This document shows, in pieces, positions 46,516 through 56,289 of a DNA stretch of 60,000 bases. The notes under the pieces are model-generated. The model had not been told where the DNA came from, searched no databases, and saw only the letters and a list, made by a program, of their open reading frames with translations. Made by a program: the position numbers and the translations under genes. Every line of letters begins with the position of its first letter. Position 1 is the stretch's first letter. This stretch comes from Hydractinia symbiolongicarpus. Lineage: Eukaryota; Cnidaria; Hydrozoa; Anthoathecata; Hydractiniidae. The DNA lies in assembly GCF_029227915.1 (NCBI RefSeq), contig NC_079887.1:15995650-16055649 (forward strand). Direction: 5' to 3'.

Positions 46516-46877
46516 ATGGAGGAGGCCAAACAATGTTCAAAATTCTCAAGATCTCTCCCCTTGCGCCATTTCAAAATGAAGCGTGACGGTCAACCAACAA
46601 GTACATGCGTTCACTGCCTCGATAAAAAGAAAATGTCAAAGGAGCGCAAGCGCCTCCCGGCACGTACCCTCTACATGAGGTCATGACTATCTGTAAGGCC
46701 CATATTGAGGCGCAGTTCTCTGAGGGGTATACTTGGGAGTTCTACGAATATTTACACGTTCACCACAAGATACCATTAAAGTTCCAGGAGACAGGGAGAT
46801 CTCTAACGCTTGCCAAGGTTGCCAAAGCATTAAACAAGGCGTATACCTTAATAGTAAATGGAGAACAAGCGCTGTAG
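46516..46877 (+). pseudogene. Zinc-ribbon/HNH-like endonuclease, frameshifted
   Basis: ATG at 46516 gives a 56-codon frame with a Cys pair CVHCLDKKK and HFKMKRDGQP, like the Zn-ribbon head of small HNH proteins. It ends at TGA 46684-46686. A second frame continues from about 46683 with CKAHIEAQFSEG and the HNH-like core HVHHKIPLKF, ending at TAG 46875-46877. The most economical reading is one small HNH nuclease broken by a frameshift, but two adjacent genes are possible. Confidence 0.4.
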
Positions 46878-47121
46878 AGCGTGCAAGCACATTTTAACCC
46901 CAGACAAGTTTAAGATTAGGGGTAGTTCGGGTAGACATTGGAAGCACAGTTTGTGGCTACTCACGCAGTCGTATACTGCCTTGCCTAAAAATTTGTGACG
47001 ACAGAAGAAGGCCTTGTTTTTATTGTACCCCTCGGAGAGGAGTGACATGGGACAAGCTGATGAAGAGACGAACATGATCTCCAATTGGGATGATATAAAA
47101 GCATGCCTGAAAAAGACGTGA
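46858..47121 (+). pseudogene. Second zinc-ribbon ORF with an internal stop
   Basis: ATG at 46858 overlaps the end of the previous frame and reads MENKRCRACKHILTPDKFKI, a Cys-pair motif of the same kind as the ORF at 46516. TGA at 46996-46998 interrupts it; the same frame then stays open to TGA 47119-47121. Perhaps a diverged duplicate of the upstream zinc-ribbon gene. Confidence 0.3.
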
Positions 47122-47191
47122 GATTGGAGCATCCCAGGACCTGGAAGATCCTTGGGTGAAGTCTTCTGGAATACATTACTATAATAGAAAG

Positions 47192-47517
47192 ATGTCGTCG
47201 CAAGTTATGTTTAACGCAAGAGCCATCGAGACTCTATCCAACAATCACAATCAACCTATGTTCAAACGTGCCGATATTGGTAGTTTTTGGTGATCGTTGA
47301 TATTCCTCATATGTTCTCAGATATTGAGACCACGCCACGCGCCGGAGGGGTTGGGAACCCACTACTAAATGAGGCCCAAAATAGGCATGACGCTTTCGTC
47401 ACATTGGATCAAGCATTGAAGATTGTGCGTAGGTCAAAAAAGCCTAAAGCAGTGGGCCCAATCAAATGGCTTGCCAGGGCAGGTGTGGAGAAGGCTTCTT
47501 TCGGGACCGTCCTTTAA
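47192..47517 (+). pseudogene. BRO-N-like DNA-binding protein, frameshifted
   Basis: ATG at 47192 reads MSSQVMFNARAIETL with NQPMFKRADIGSF, reminiscent of BRO-N domains of large DNA viruses and mobile elements, then meets TGA at 47291-47293. Another frame carries on with DIPHMFSDIETT and DAFVTLDQALKIVRRSKKP to TAA at 47515. The Ser-Lys-Lys-Pro helix followed by a Trp fits BRO/MSV199-type domains, but the assignment is tentative. It converges with the integrase gene, whose 3' end it overlaps. Confidence 0.4.
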
Positions 47518-48327
47518 ATAGTACAAAACACGACTACCCGCCACAATATGGTTCAACCTGTAAGTATGTTTGCTCCAAAAGGCGTCAGTGGCGCGTCTTT
47601 TCGAGTCAGCGTGCTCCTCCCCCGGTTGTAGCAAATACAGGTACAGCCCATCCTCAGGTTGTCAGCAATATCCTCTTCGGGATATTGCTGACAATTTTTG
47701 CGAGTGGTATCTCATCCAGCTTAATCGCCTTGTTGGGTTTCATCTCGATCATGGCAGTCTTGGTATTATTGAGACTTTTGACGATAGTGTATAAGTGCTT
47801 GACCCAAATGGAGCTAGCCTCCCCAGAGATTAGCTCGACTCTACAAAGGCCGTAAACGATGGTATTTTGTAGTAGCCCATTTAATCTCAAGTCCCTTGTC
47901 CTCTAGCAACTTGGTTACATCCGATTTAAACTCAGAACCATTGTCGCACTGGAAGGTTTTTGGGGAGTTTAAAGGTCCTGCTTTGTAGATATCCTTCAAC
48001 ATATCCGCGACTTTGCTAGCCTTTTTGGTGCGCAGAGGTCTCGCTACTTTGTACCTTAAGGCTACATCAATCCCCTGAGAATGTACTTGTAAGTATTGCC
48101 ATACAACCGATCATGGGGCATGTAGAGTAGATCAATGGACCTCGAATGTGTCGTAGAATCAAGAGCTGCCTGATAAGCCAATGAGTAACCTTCTTTTTCA
48201 GGAGACCACTCTCCTTTGCGAGTAATTTGATAGTCTTACGCTCGACCCAGAGATGTTCTGGCATATAGTAAATTTGGCCTAAATTTTCAGCCTCCTCCTC
48301 GGTAACGATATGTGATGCTTTTGACAT
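47434..48327 (-). pseudogene. INT: Polinton retroviral-type integrase, broken
   Basis: Would insert the element into host DNA with DDE chemistry (family knowledge). From ATG at 48327: an N-terminal helical region HLWVERKTIKLLAKESGL; a frameshift, then the first catalytic Asp in SIDLLYMPHD; a further shift to IDVALRYKVARPLRTKKA; the second Asp in FQCDNGSEFKSD; the catalytic Glu in TAFVES, reached only by another frameshift; then SSIWVKHLYTIVKSLNNTKT and a C-terminal domain with KRRATDAFWSKHTYRL and VLYYLKDGPERS. At least four frame changes. The end overlaps the convergent BRO-like gene, so the natural C-terminus is lost or replaced. Confidence 0.85.
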
Positions 48328-48359
48328 GTCTTTTATTTATACATGTTAAAAACGCGTTC

Positions 48360-48757
48360 TTACAAATACTTGTAAGCCGCAAATCCTAGCAGGGACAATG
48401 AGCCAACAACGAATGCCAATTCCCTATCCTGTTGCTCCTTTGAAGGGGTGTAAAACTCTTTCAATTGCGGGCCTTCTCACTTGAGACGATGAAGTATTTG
48501 TACATATCGTCATCGAGCTCACGAAGGCTTTTGCCAGCTTTTAGTTTCATCTCCCTTTGCTTGGCGAACCTATCGTGCTTATCTTGCCGTTTCCTAATCC
48601 ACTCTGCCTAAGCTGCATTAAGCTTTTCAACTGCCACGTCATGACGTCTTCGTTCCGCCGCGCCGTGTACCAAGAGCTTGCTAAATAGGAAGTTGGCCCC
48701 ACTAAAGACCAATGCATTTATCGCGGCGCCGGCGACGATAATAGCGATCGTAGCCAT
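48360..48757 (-). pseudogene. Polinton two-helix membrane protein, broken
   Basis: ATG at 48757 reads MATIAIIVAGAAINALVFSG, an N-terminal membrane segment, then a charged coiled-coil-like middle (KRQDKHDRFAKQREMKL). A TAG interrupts it after about 49 codons, and a one-base shift near 48450 leads to FYTPSKEQQDRELAFVV and a second hydrophobic segment ending AAYKYL, stop at 48360-48362. The layout (TM, coil, TM) suggests a virion or membrane protein. It starts 11 bases after the major capsid stop, on the same strand. Confidence 0.6.
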
Positions 48758-48768
48758 GTCTCTTTATT

Positions 48769-50008
48769 TCAGTGGACCACATTATGAAACCCGCCATCTA
48801 AGATATTCAGCTGAGCATCTTTGAGCAGGTATACATAGCTCAAAAATCCCCAGTTCCGTCGGCTTTCTTGGGCATATGGATGGTAATGCTGTCACTTAGA
48901 CGTTGTAGGGGTCGTCGGGAGAGGCTCAAAAATCAATAAACAGCGCATATCTCTCGTTGAAAAACTGGCCAATCATGACGTTACTATCGTGGGCACCAAA
49001 AATGTTAACAATCTGCTTCAGATGGTCTTTTGAAAGCATCGCGTGACTGTACAGCTCATTGGGCTCCCCCTCCATCGTGACGCTGATCTTCTTAATTTTT
49101 GGATTGTAAAAGACCTTGTTGATGCCTGAATAGGGCTTCACTTTCCCAGAGTCTACGAACAATAGCAAGACGCCCTTGAGGCTTTTCGCGGGGGTATCAA
49201 TCTGAAGGTTATATGAGGTATCCTGCTTCCTCATAGTGACTATCTTACTACGGAGTATGCGTTCGTAGGGCAGGGCCAATCTTGCATACCGTGACATCAT
49301 AGCGCTTGCCAGGCCTTCATGGGTGATCTTGTCAAATTCAAGCTTGATATTGGTAATATTATATGCAGCGTCAGCTGCCTTGGCTGCCGTAGATCCTGAG
49401 GCTGCCGTCCCTGCATCTTTGATCACGTCACCATAGGCCGGAAATGTAGGGCGAATTGGAGGCGGTCATGTAAACCCGCCGGATACAACGGCAAATCTCT
49501 TGCCCAGGGGTATGCAAAATGTTTTACCGTACGCCGCGGCAATGGCCTTCTCTTCATCCGTCCCAACGTGATCACTAGCCTTGACCTGTAAGGCCATGAT
49601 GGTCCCGTCGTTCAGGTTTATGACGTCTAGAATGAGGCTGTTATCACGATCGAACTTGGGTAGTCACAAATCCCGGTACACTGCCAGGATATTGTAGTTG
49701 CTAATATTCTGTACTTCGTTGCCATCCAACGTAATGCGTAGATTCTTCACCAGGCTTTTACCAATGTTGCTGACAATGGTACGTTTCGTATTGGTCCCCG
49801 GCAACGTCAGATCAAATAAGAGCTTGAGACTCCCTGGGAAAATGACATCATTCTGCCCCATGTTTGGGATATCCACATAGAGGTCATCATTCTGGTTGAT
49901 GGTTGAGAAGATGTGGCTTACCTGAACCCTCTGTTTCCGGCCCTTGATACCAAAAAGCTGCTTCGTTTATGCGTAGGAGTCCAGCGTCGTTCCGAATACG
50001 TTACTCAT
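48769..50008 (-). pseudogene. MCP: Polinton major capsid protein, broken
   Basis: Double jelly-roll capsid protein that would build the icosahedral shell (family knowledge). One minus-strand frame runs from ATG (50008-50006) and is broken by TAA at codon 14, TGA after NILAVYRDL (near 49664) and TGA near 49467. Recognisable blocks: TKQLFGIKG, YVDIPNMGQNDVIFPGS, TIVSNIGKSLVKNLRITLDG, CIPLGKRF, then THEGLASAMMSRYARLALPY, NLQIDTPAKSLKGVLLLF and FNERYALFIDF. Two shifts near the end lead to KDAQLNILDGGF and TGA at 48769-48771. The first base of the start codon is the first base of the Helitron at 50008. Family assignment is strong, function lost. Confidence 0.85.
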
Positions 50009-52861
50009 CTCTTATAATAATACGGAGAGTGTGTCCGTCTGTCTGTGACAGGCAAAGTGGATGTGTTCATTTTCCTTTGATGTAGCCGAAATTTGCTTTG
50101 AAGTCTCCGAAAAAGTTATATCCATTTTGCCAGCGGGTTTACTTTGTTTACATCACGTGATCTAAATGAAGCAACTTGATTTGCTGAAAAAATTTTAACG
50201 GCTAACTCCCGAAAAATGGTAACCCTCGACACAAAAGCAACAACAAGAAAACAGCCCCTTCGTCCTAAAAAATTGCAAAAAGTAATTCAGAGAAAGAAAA
50301 GTCCAAGAAATTAAGTTAGAAGTGGTAGCTAGAGCTAGAAGTAAAGTAGTAAAGTTAGAAGAAGAAAATAGAAGCTAGAGGTTGAAGTGGATTTGAAATC
50401 ACAAATAGTAAGAACTTTGATGTTTTTAGACGTTTAGTTTTTATGTCACTGGAGCAAGCAGACTCGCATTTTCCAAGAAAAGCCTCAAATTCTTGAAGTT
50501 TCATATTTTAGCGCTTTTTTAAAAACAAACCTAGCCACCATATTTGTTTATGTTTTTGTTGCATAATTAATGTTCCCCTGGTGCGTAACTAATGTGTTTG
50601 TCCTAAAATTCAAAATGCTACATAAAGCTGTTAGCTGACTAACAAACGGAAAACTTTGGTTTGTTGAACTTACTGATCACTGTAATGTTATTATTTTTAC
50701 ATTACTATTGTTTCTCTTTATATGTGTTTTACTAAGCATAAATAGCTAGCTTTAGTTTTAGCTAAGTGTTCCCAGTTTAAGTATATATAACTGGGGGTCT
50801 TAGCTACTGTTAGCTAGCTAATGTTGTCCTCCATGGGCTAGCTCTAACCTATGACTTATATTGTTATTCCTCTTTTTTAATTATCTATAGCTAGCTACCT
50901 TAGTTTCCAAACTTCTTTTCTTTTATGAGCACAAATTATGTTGTAACAAGCTAGCTAGCTACCTACCTACAAAATCTTTAAAGACTTGAACTTTTGCAGA
51001 TGTATTTTATATTTCTTTTTGCATTTCCTGTAAACTTTACAAAGGGACCATGTGCAATATGACAAGTGGAATATTTTTTCTCTCCACAATTTAAAGCGTG
51101 TGTGTTAAGTTATTTTTTATTGTTTTGTTTCTGACATCCTGTTTAACTTTCGTCAGCCTACATGTAAAATGCCAGGTTATTTTTACAGGGGGGTGTAGCT
51201 AGACATTTGATTGGAAATTTACATGGGTTTTTGACTTTATTTTAATTTATGAGAGGATGGTCGTTCGGTTCGGAAAGGTTGTTCGTGTTTTTGTTTGTGT
51301 TGCAAACTGCTGTTTTTTAAAATTTTCTGTAAACTTTTGTGGGAAAAAGACCACATGCAATATACTGAAAGCACAAATTTTGTAGAATTGGCCTCCACTA
51401 AAGGCTGTTGTGTAAGCTAATGGCTTTTTCATAGTTCGTATTATAAACTTTTGTTGGAGAGAACTAAACTGTATGTGATGTCATTTTTGCTGGAAGAAAA
51501 TTCCATTGTTTCACGTTTTTGTTAAGAATTTTATAATTGTGGTAATATATAACTGTTTTTGGTGATGATGAAAAAACTTTTTTGTTTTTTATATTTTATG
51601 AAATGCCTGATTTTTCTATAATTTGATGTGTTTCATAACCTTTTTGTGGAAGATTTATGGGCAATAGCAATATAGAACATGCTAAATGAACTGATTTTTG
51701 TTGATTTGGATGTGCTCCTCAAAAACCGAGCTGTTTTACATTTTGTGTTAACTTGTGTGAGGACGGACCGTATATACACTCTGTTTTCCAAAAGTAATAT
51801 CTTTGTTGATTCAAATTTACTCCTTATTTATTTTTGACATTCACGTTTAAAATGGTTGGTAAAGGTAACTACAGATCATCATACAAAGGAAAATTTTTTT
51901 GTGTTCTTAACCTGTTAATTTTTACAATTTGTGTATATTTTTGGGAAACAGGATAGTATGTAATTGAATAAATGTTTTCCAGATAAAAATTTGATGTTTT
52001 TTGACACTTCTGATTGAAATATTAAAGGTTTTCAACGAAGTAAATATTTGAGATGTGTTATTTCTGACTTTATTATTATTGTTAGTGTTGTACTTGATTC
52101 TAACATTATTTTGATTAGTGTTTCAAGCTCTACACATAATCTTTGTTGATTCAAGTTTATTCTTTGCTCATTGATTTTTTGACTTTATGTTTAAAATTGT
52201 TGGTAAAGGGCAGTGCGGAACTAAAAGAGAAAATTTTTGTGTTCTTAACTGGTTGATTTTTACATTTTGTGTAAATTTTTGTGGGAGAGGATGGTAATGC
52301 AACTAAAATGACTGACTTTTCTAGATTTAAATTTTATGTTTTCCAAACTACGGCTTTTTCATATTTTTGTATAAGCGTAAGAGAAAAACAATATTTAAAA
52401 TGTGTAAAAAACTTATTTTTGCTAACTCTTGAAGGCCTCCTTTTTGACACTTCAGAATAAAATACTGAGGGTTTTCAACATAATCACTTATAAGATGTAA
52501 ATATTTGAGATGCGTTATTTTTGAAATTGTTATTATCCGTGTTGTGACTGTTGGTGTTGTAACTGTCGGTCTTCTTACTGTCGGTTTTGTGAGTTTAGTG
52601 TTGTGAGTGTCGATGTTGTGAGTGTCGTTGTTGTATATAACTTTTTATCAACTAGATTTTACACCTTGCAGGCTGTTCTTTTTTATTTTGTGTAAGATTT
52701 GTGTGGAGGATTTAATGTGATTTGATATTTGACATTTTGTGTAAAATTTTAAGAACATTTTTTTGTATATACACTGCTGACGTCAGAAAAACATCTAAAA
52801 GAACCTATTTTCCCATTGCCCTTCTGCCTAAGTGGATTTCTCCACGGGCCTTATCGACTAG
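50008..52861 (+). mobile_element. Non-autonomous Helitron-like element E, nested in the Polinton
   Basis: 5' end TCTCTTATAATAATACGG directly after an A; 3' hairpin GTGGATTTCTCCAC, GGGCCTTATCGA and CTAG directly before a T. The termini match element C closely. The interior has a CTAGCTAGC-rich block (about 50740-50970) and a degenerate tandem repeat (about 51000-52750) homologous to those of element B. AT-rich, in contrast to the surrounding Polinton DNA. No Rep/helicase frame. It separates the major capsid start codon from the divergent gene at 52895. Confidence 0.7.
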
Positions 52862-52894
52862 TTTTAATATATAAGGAGGAAATCTTCTAATAAA

Positions 52895-53468
52895 ATGCCG
52901 ATTAATCCAGTATATGAACCAGATCTTGTGGAGGAGGAGGAGGATAAGGGTTGTGGGAAGGATGATAAACCAGCGTACCATCAACAACTCCCTGGAACAC
53001 CGGGAACGTCAACGTCAGGAAAACAACGGCAGGGAGGTGAACTTGATAGAATGATGAAAAATAAGCTAAAAAAAGAGGTAAGCGATTTTTACAGGGATCT
53101 TATTAATAATAACTGGAACCTGGGGCCTCTGGATGAAACCAGGATAGATATAAACGTAATTCAAAAATTTAAGGATTACGAAGATGTATGGGGTCGGGTT
53201 CCTAGAATTAAGTACATTAAAAAAATATGGCCTTACGGCTCAAGATGTTCGAGATATGGGCTTTACCAACTATGTCACTACACCCAACAAAATGGAAGCG
53301 GTCTAGAAACTTGCGCTAGAGGTTGATGATATTGTTAGGGAGCGTGAAGAGGAGGACCCGGGTGAGATCATTCAGATGGGAAAGTTAGATAATATCAAGA
53401 AAGTTATACATGATGCGGAAACCCTTACAAAAGAAACTTCATTCACTAAATTCACCGAACGTGAATGA
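52895..53468 (+). pseudogene. Polinton structural-type protein, N-terminal part, broken
   Basis: ATG at 52895 follows an AGGAGGAAAT-containing leader of 33 bases after the Helitron end. The frame starts MPINPVYEPDLVEEEE, has a Pro/Gly/Ser linker, then KKEVSDFYRDLINNNWNLGP and VWGRVPRIKYIKK. A frameshift near 53232 leads to DVRDMGFTNYVTTPNKMEAV, a TAG, then VDDIVREREEEDPGEIIQMG to TGA at 53466-53468. Probably the N-terminal portion of the coiled-coil protein that follows. Originally divergent from the major capsid gene. Function unknown. Confidence 0.5.
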
Positions 53469-54039
53469 AATGGACTTAACCTCGAACATTAAAAGCCTAA
53501 GAAATAAGATAATTTCGTATGACAGCGAGATTAATAAGGCAGAAGCCAGGCTGGAACGGCTCAAGGATCAGGAAGATGGGGCATACGATGGTGAGATTTC
53601 TGAACTTGATAAAAAAATAAAAGAAAAGCTTGAGAAGAACATTAAAGGTATCGAGGATGAAAGGAATGCCTTACAGGAAAAGGTGAAAGAACTCAAACGT
53701 GGTCTGACCATAGTGAGTATCGTCTCCGCTATCGGTCTACTGGTTTCCACCATTGTACTCGCCGTTACAGGAGGTTCAGCCGCGGCAGATGCTGCAGGAG
53801 ATAGTGCCACGGATGGGGCTGGGAAAGGGTTTGTAGAAAAGCAGCTTGAAAGGCTTGGAAGGTTCTTGAAATATCTAGCAGGTAAGGCAGGTGCCGCATT
53901 ACCCGGGATTATTGGTACAGTTGTATCCTTCTTTCTGAGAGTAGCGTCAACCATCGTCGAGTATGCAGCTAAGCACCTGTACATGGCCATCGCGGCAGCC
54001 TCTGGTTTTGTCGTGCTCTATGTTGGAAAGAGGAAATAA
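53410..54039 (+). CDS. Coiled-coil protein with C-terminal hydrophobic segments
   Basis: Open frame of 209 codons. From about MDLTSNIKSL it forms a long charged coiled coil (RLERLKDQ..., KIKEKLEKNIKGIEDERNAL), then a membrane-like helix TIVSIVSAIGLLVSTIVLAV, a Gly/Ala-rich linker, LPGIIGTVVSFFLRVASTIV and a final helix LYMAIAAASGFVVLYVGKRK. Proteins with a coil followed by several hydrophobic helices accompany capsid genes in other animal Polintons; a virion or membrane role is inferred only. It may be the C-terminal half of the gene at 52895, joined by a frameshift near 53462; the ATG at 53410 would then not be a true start. Confidence 0.6.
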   Translation: MMRKPLQKKLHSLNSPNVNEMDLTSNIKSLRNKIISYDSEINKAEARLERLKDQEDGAYDGEISELDKKIKEKLEKNIKGIEDERNALQEKVKELKRGLTIVSIVSAIGLLVSTIVLAVTGGSAAADAAGDSATDGAGKGFVEKQLERLGRFLKYLAGKAGAALPGIIGTVVSFFLRVASTIVEYAAKHLYMAIAAASGFVVLYVGKRK

Positions 54040-54088
54040 GCCTATTTAAACCAGATGTAGGCAATGATGATCACAACCCCTGCCGTGA

Positions 54089-55287
54089 TTAATGCGGCTT
54101 GGTAACCTCGTGTTGATTTTGTGGGGGTTGTTCAGGTATAGAAGGTGGTATGGTATGTTTTGGAGGTGTAGGTGGTATAGCCTGTATAGTATGATCTGGA
54201 GGTGATTTGATAGTATGCTTAGGAGGTGGTTTGATAGTATGCTTGGGAGGTGTGGTATGTATAGGTAGAGTAGTATGCTTTAGAGGTGTAGTATGTATAG
54301 GTGTTTTGATAGTATGCTTGGGAGGTGCGGCTGCCGTATGCCTCACAATAGGCTTGTTATTCACATCAACCTGTACCCCTACATTTACATTGGCAGGTGC
54401 GATCAAAATATTGTTATTATACCCTACAATCTTGCCTATGCGCAGGTTCATATCAGAGGGCAACAAATACACGCCGGGCATGACGGCAAAGGTTACTGGA
54501 GTCCGGGCATATTGAAGCACCTTCTGGAATTCAGGGATGTCATGGCCCACGTTCTCCTAGCGTTGGATCATGGCTTCAAATTTATGCAATAGAATCTGCC
54601 TTGCTGTGTAGTTGTCTGCACCAGAGCCGATTAAAGATGCCTTGGCACTCGGCTGCAACCCCAGTAACAGGACCACGTAAACCCGGATACTTTCACTTAG
54701 CTAGGTCAGGCCCTCTGATGTCAGGACTTGACTTGTGGGAATGATAAACTTGGCTAAGTTGCAGTCGACCTGTGGTCACCAACAGCCATTCGTCAACGAT
54801 GATATTACAGCTTTAAACTTGTACAAGGCATTAGCATCTGCACCGTATTCGCGACATACCTGCGCATATCCTGAGATGGAATAAGGTTTTTTATACTGAG
54901 AAAACCTATCATGATATGGCATGAGTACCTTCATTCTTGCCAGGATGCGGCAAATGTGGTAATAGACATGGAATTTAAAGATCGAGTTGACAAGGGGTAT
55001 GGAGCCCGTCAGATGATTGGCAGATATGTCTAATGCCGTGTTTGCGCAGTGGGTAAATTAACCTGGATATTCCAGTAGCCCAACGCTTGTCCTGTCCAAC
55101 CCACCCAAACAGGGTTATTCAGCAAATTAGTTGGTATCTTGATGGCGTACTTGGTAAACTTGGGGAATACCACCTCAATGTGCGAGTCTGTAGGCACGTA
55201 CAGACCCTGATGGTCCAAGTTGGTTACACCAAGTGCCCATTCTCCCCTGTTACCTTTGTACTTTGCCCTGGGGTTGTATGAATACAT
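54089..55287 (-). pseudogene. Probable Polinton minor capsid (penton-type) protein, broken
   Basis: Likely ATG at 55287 (MYSYNPRAKYKGNRGEW). The first frame carries YVPTDSHIEVVFPKF and NLLNNPVWVGWTGQALGYWN to a stop near 55030. A second frame (about 55020-54780) has IFKFHVYYHICRILARMKVL and YSISGYAQVCREYGADANAL. A third, with two TAG codons, has DCNLAKFIIPTSQV, then GHDIPEFQKVLQYARTPVTF and PGVYLLPSDMNLRIGKIVGY. The last 75 residues are a Pro/Lys/His/Thr-rich tail with repeated PPKHTI units. Position beside the major capsid gene and the overall pattern suggest the minor capsid protein; the identification rests on family resemblance, not a domain search. Confidence 0.6.
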
Positions 55288-55385
55288 GTTCAAGAAAGAA
55301 AGGATGAGGCAACTGCACAACCTGAGTATAAGCCCTAATTTGTATACATTTTATAGGCCTACAAGGCCTATAAAATTTATGTTTT

Positions 55386-55711
55386 TTAATCCTCACTCAG
55401 CAACCATTCCTTTTTGAAGTCCTTATATTGGCATTCCGTAAAATGTACCTGAGGGTAGTAGTTTTTACCTTGCACATACACCGATAAAATAGCCAGGATG
55501 GCACTGGCTTGGCATGGCTCATCGTAGGGTACTGGCATACCGAGGAATTTAGTCGTGATCGCGTCGTTGTAGTATTTAAGCTTGGCGTTCACTAAGCAGT
55601 CCTTTTTCACTGCTCTGTCGTCAATTGCTCGGATATCAACTCCCCAATCTTGAGCCAGATTTGACGATACTTCGCAACCCAAACGGGGTACTTTTCAAAA
55701 TCAAGACTCAT
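55386..55711 (-). pseudogene. Polinton small protein, about 106 aa, one frameshift
   Basis: ATG at 55711 reads MSLDFEKYPVWVAKYRQIWL and shifts frame near 55635 into VDIRAIDDRAVKKDCLVNAK, ending KKEWLLSED with stop at 55386. Soluble mixed alpha/beta composition; no recognised family. It lies 21 bases after the stop of the preceding minus-strand ORF and about 100 bases before the probable minor capsid gene. Confidence 0.45.
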
Positions 55712-55732
55712 TGCTGGTACTGCATTAGCAGT

Positions 55733-55963
55733 TTACCGGGTGACTCCATGTGGGGACCAGATTTTTGGTGTTTTTACCCTGAGGGCTACTACGAGGTCTC
55801 GTGTATGGTACCCTACTATATACCCTTGATCCTTACCTCCGTTAGCAGGAATGGGATCTGATACTATCAGGTAGTCAACGTTGATATTGCTGATGTCTGT
55901 AAAAGTAGCAGCAAATGAGTAGAATAATTTAGGGTTGAAAAGCTTATTCTCAAATCGTAGCAT
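55733..55963 (-). CDS. Polinton small ORF (76 aa), unknown
   Basis: ATG at 55963, MLRFENKLFNPKLFYSFAAT to stop at 55733. Contains ISNINVDYLIVSDPIPANGG; no known motif. It overlaps the end of the upstream Cys-rich ORF by 14 bases, as in a compact viral-type array. Confidence 0.45.
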   Translation of the reverse strand: MLRFENKLFNPKLFYSFAATFTDISNINVDYLIVSDPIPANGGKDQGYIVGYHTRDLVVALRVKTPKIWSPHGVTR

Positions 55964-56156
55964 CTTGCGTTATTGAAAGTTTAAACGACATCAGAGAATT
56001 GCATGTCATTGTACATACGCAGCCACACCCATTATATGTGATATATTCGTGATAGCAGTACCAGCACAACATTTTACCACTTACCACAAACCTGCGGCCA
56101 CAGGTGCACCTGTCGTACGCATCGAGTACCCTTTCACAATCTTTACAGTGCTCCAT
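55950..56156 (-). CDS. Small Cys-rich zinc-ribbon-like protein (68 aa)
   Basis: ATG at 56156. Cys pattern C-x2-C (CKDC), CTC, C-x2-C (CWYC) and CGCVC suggest one or two zinc-binding sites in a very short protein. It overlaps both neighbours by 14 bases. Possible nucleic-acid-binding or regulatory protein; family unknown. Confidence 0.5.
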   Translation of the reverse strand: MEHCKDCERVLDAYDRCTCGRRFVVSGKMLCWYCYHEYITYNGCGCVCTMTCNSLMSFKLSITQDATI

Positions 56157-56289
56157 TTATTCTATAGTCTTCAAGACGATCCTCTAGGCCTTTAATCTTC
56201 CGGTCATTCTCCTTCTCCCTCTCTGATTCTTGTACCAATGCCAGGGCCATAAGCGGGAGGGAAATACCAATACCGGCCATAAAGGTCAT
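56143..56289 (-). CDS. Small single-pass membrane protein ORF
   Basis: The frame is open from 56343 but the first ATG is at 56289, giving MTFMAGIGISLPLMALALVQ, a transmembrane helix, then a charged coiled-coil tail (SEREKENDRKIKGLEDRLED), 48 aa. The upstream part of the frame starts with GTG, so the shorter form is preferred. Most upstream gene of the minus-strand array, near the element's right limit. Confidence 0.45.
   Translation of the reverse strand: MTFMAGIGISLPLMALALVQESEREKENDRKIKGLEDRLEDYRINGAL

Noticed and set aside
47466-47855. Plus-strand 129-codon frame
   Set aside because: Shadow of the minus-strand integrase C-terminus.
54207-54592. Plus-strand Gly/Val/Cys-rich frames
   Set aside because: Antisense of the PPKHTI-repeat tail of the minus-strand capsid-type gene.
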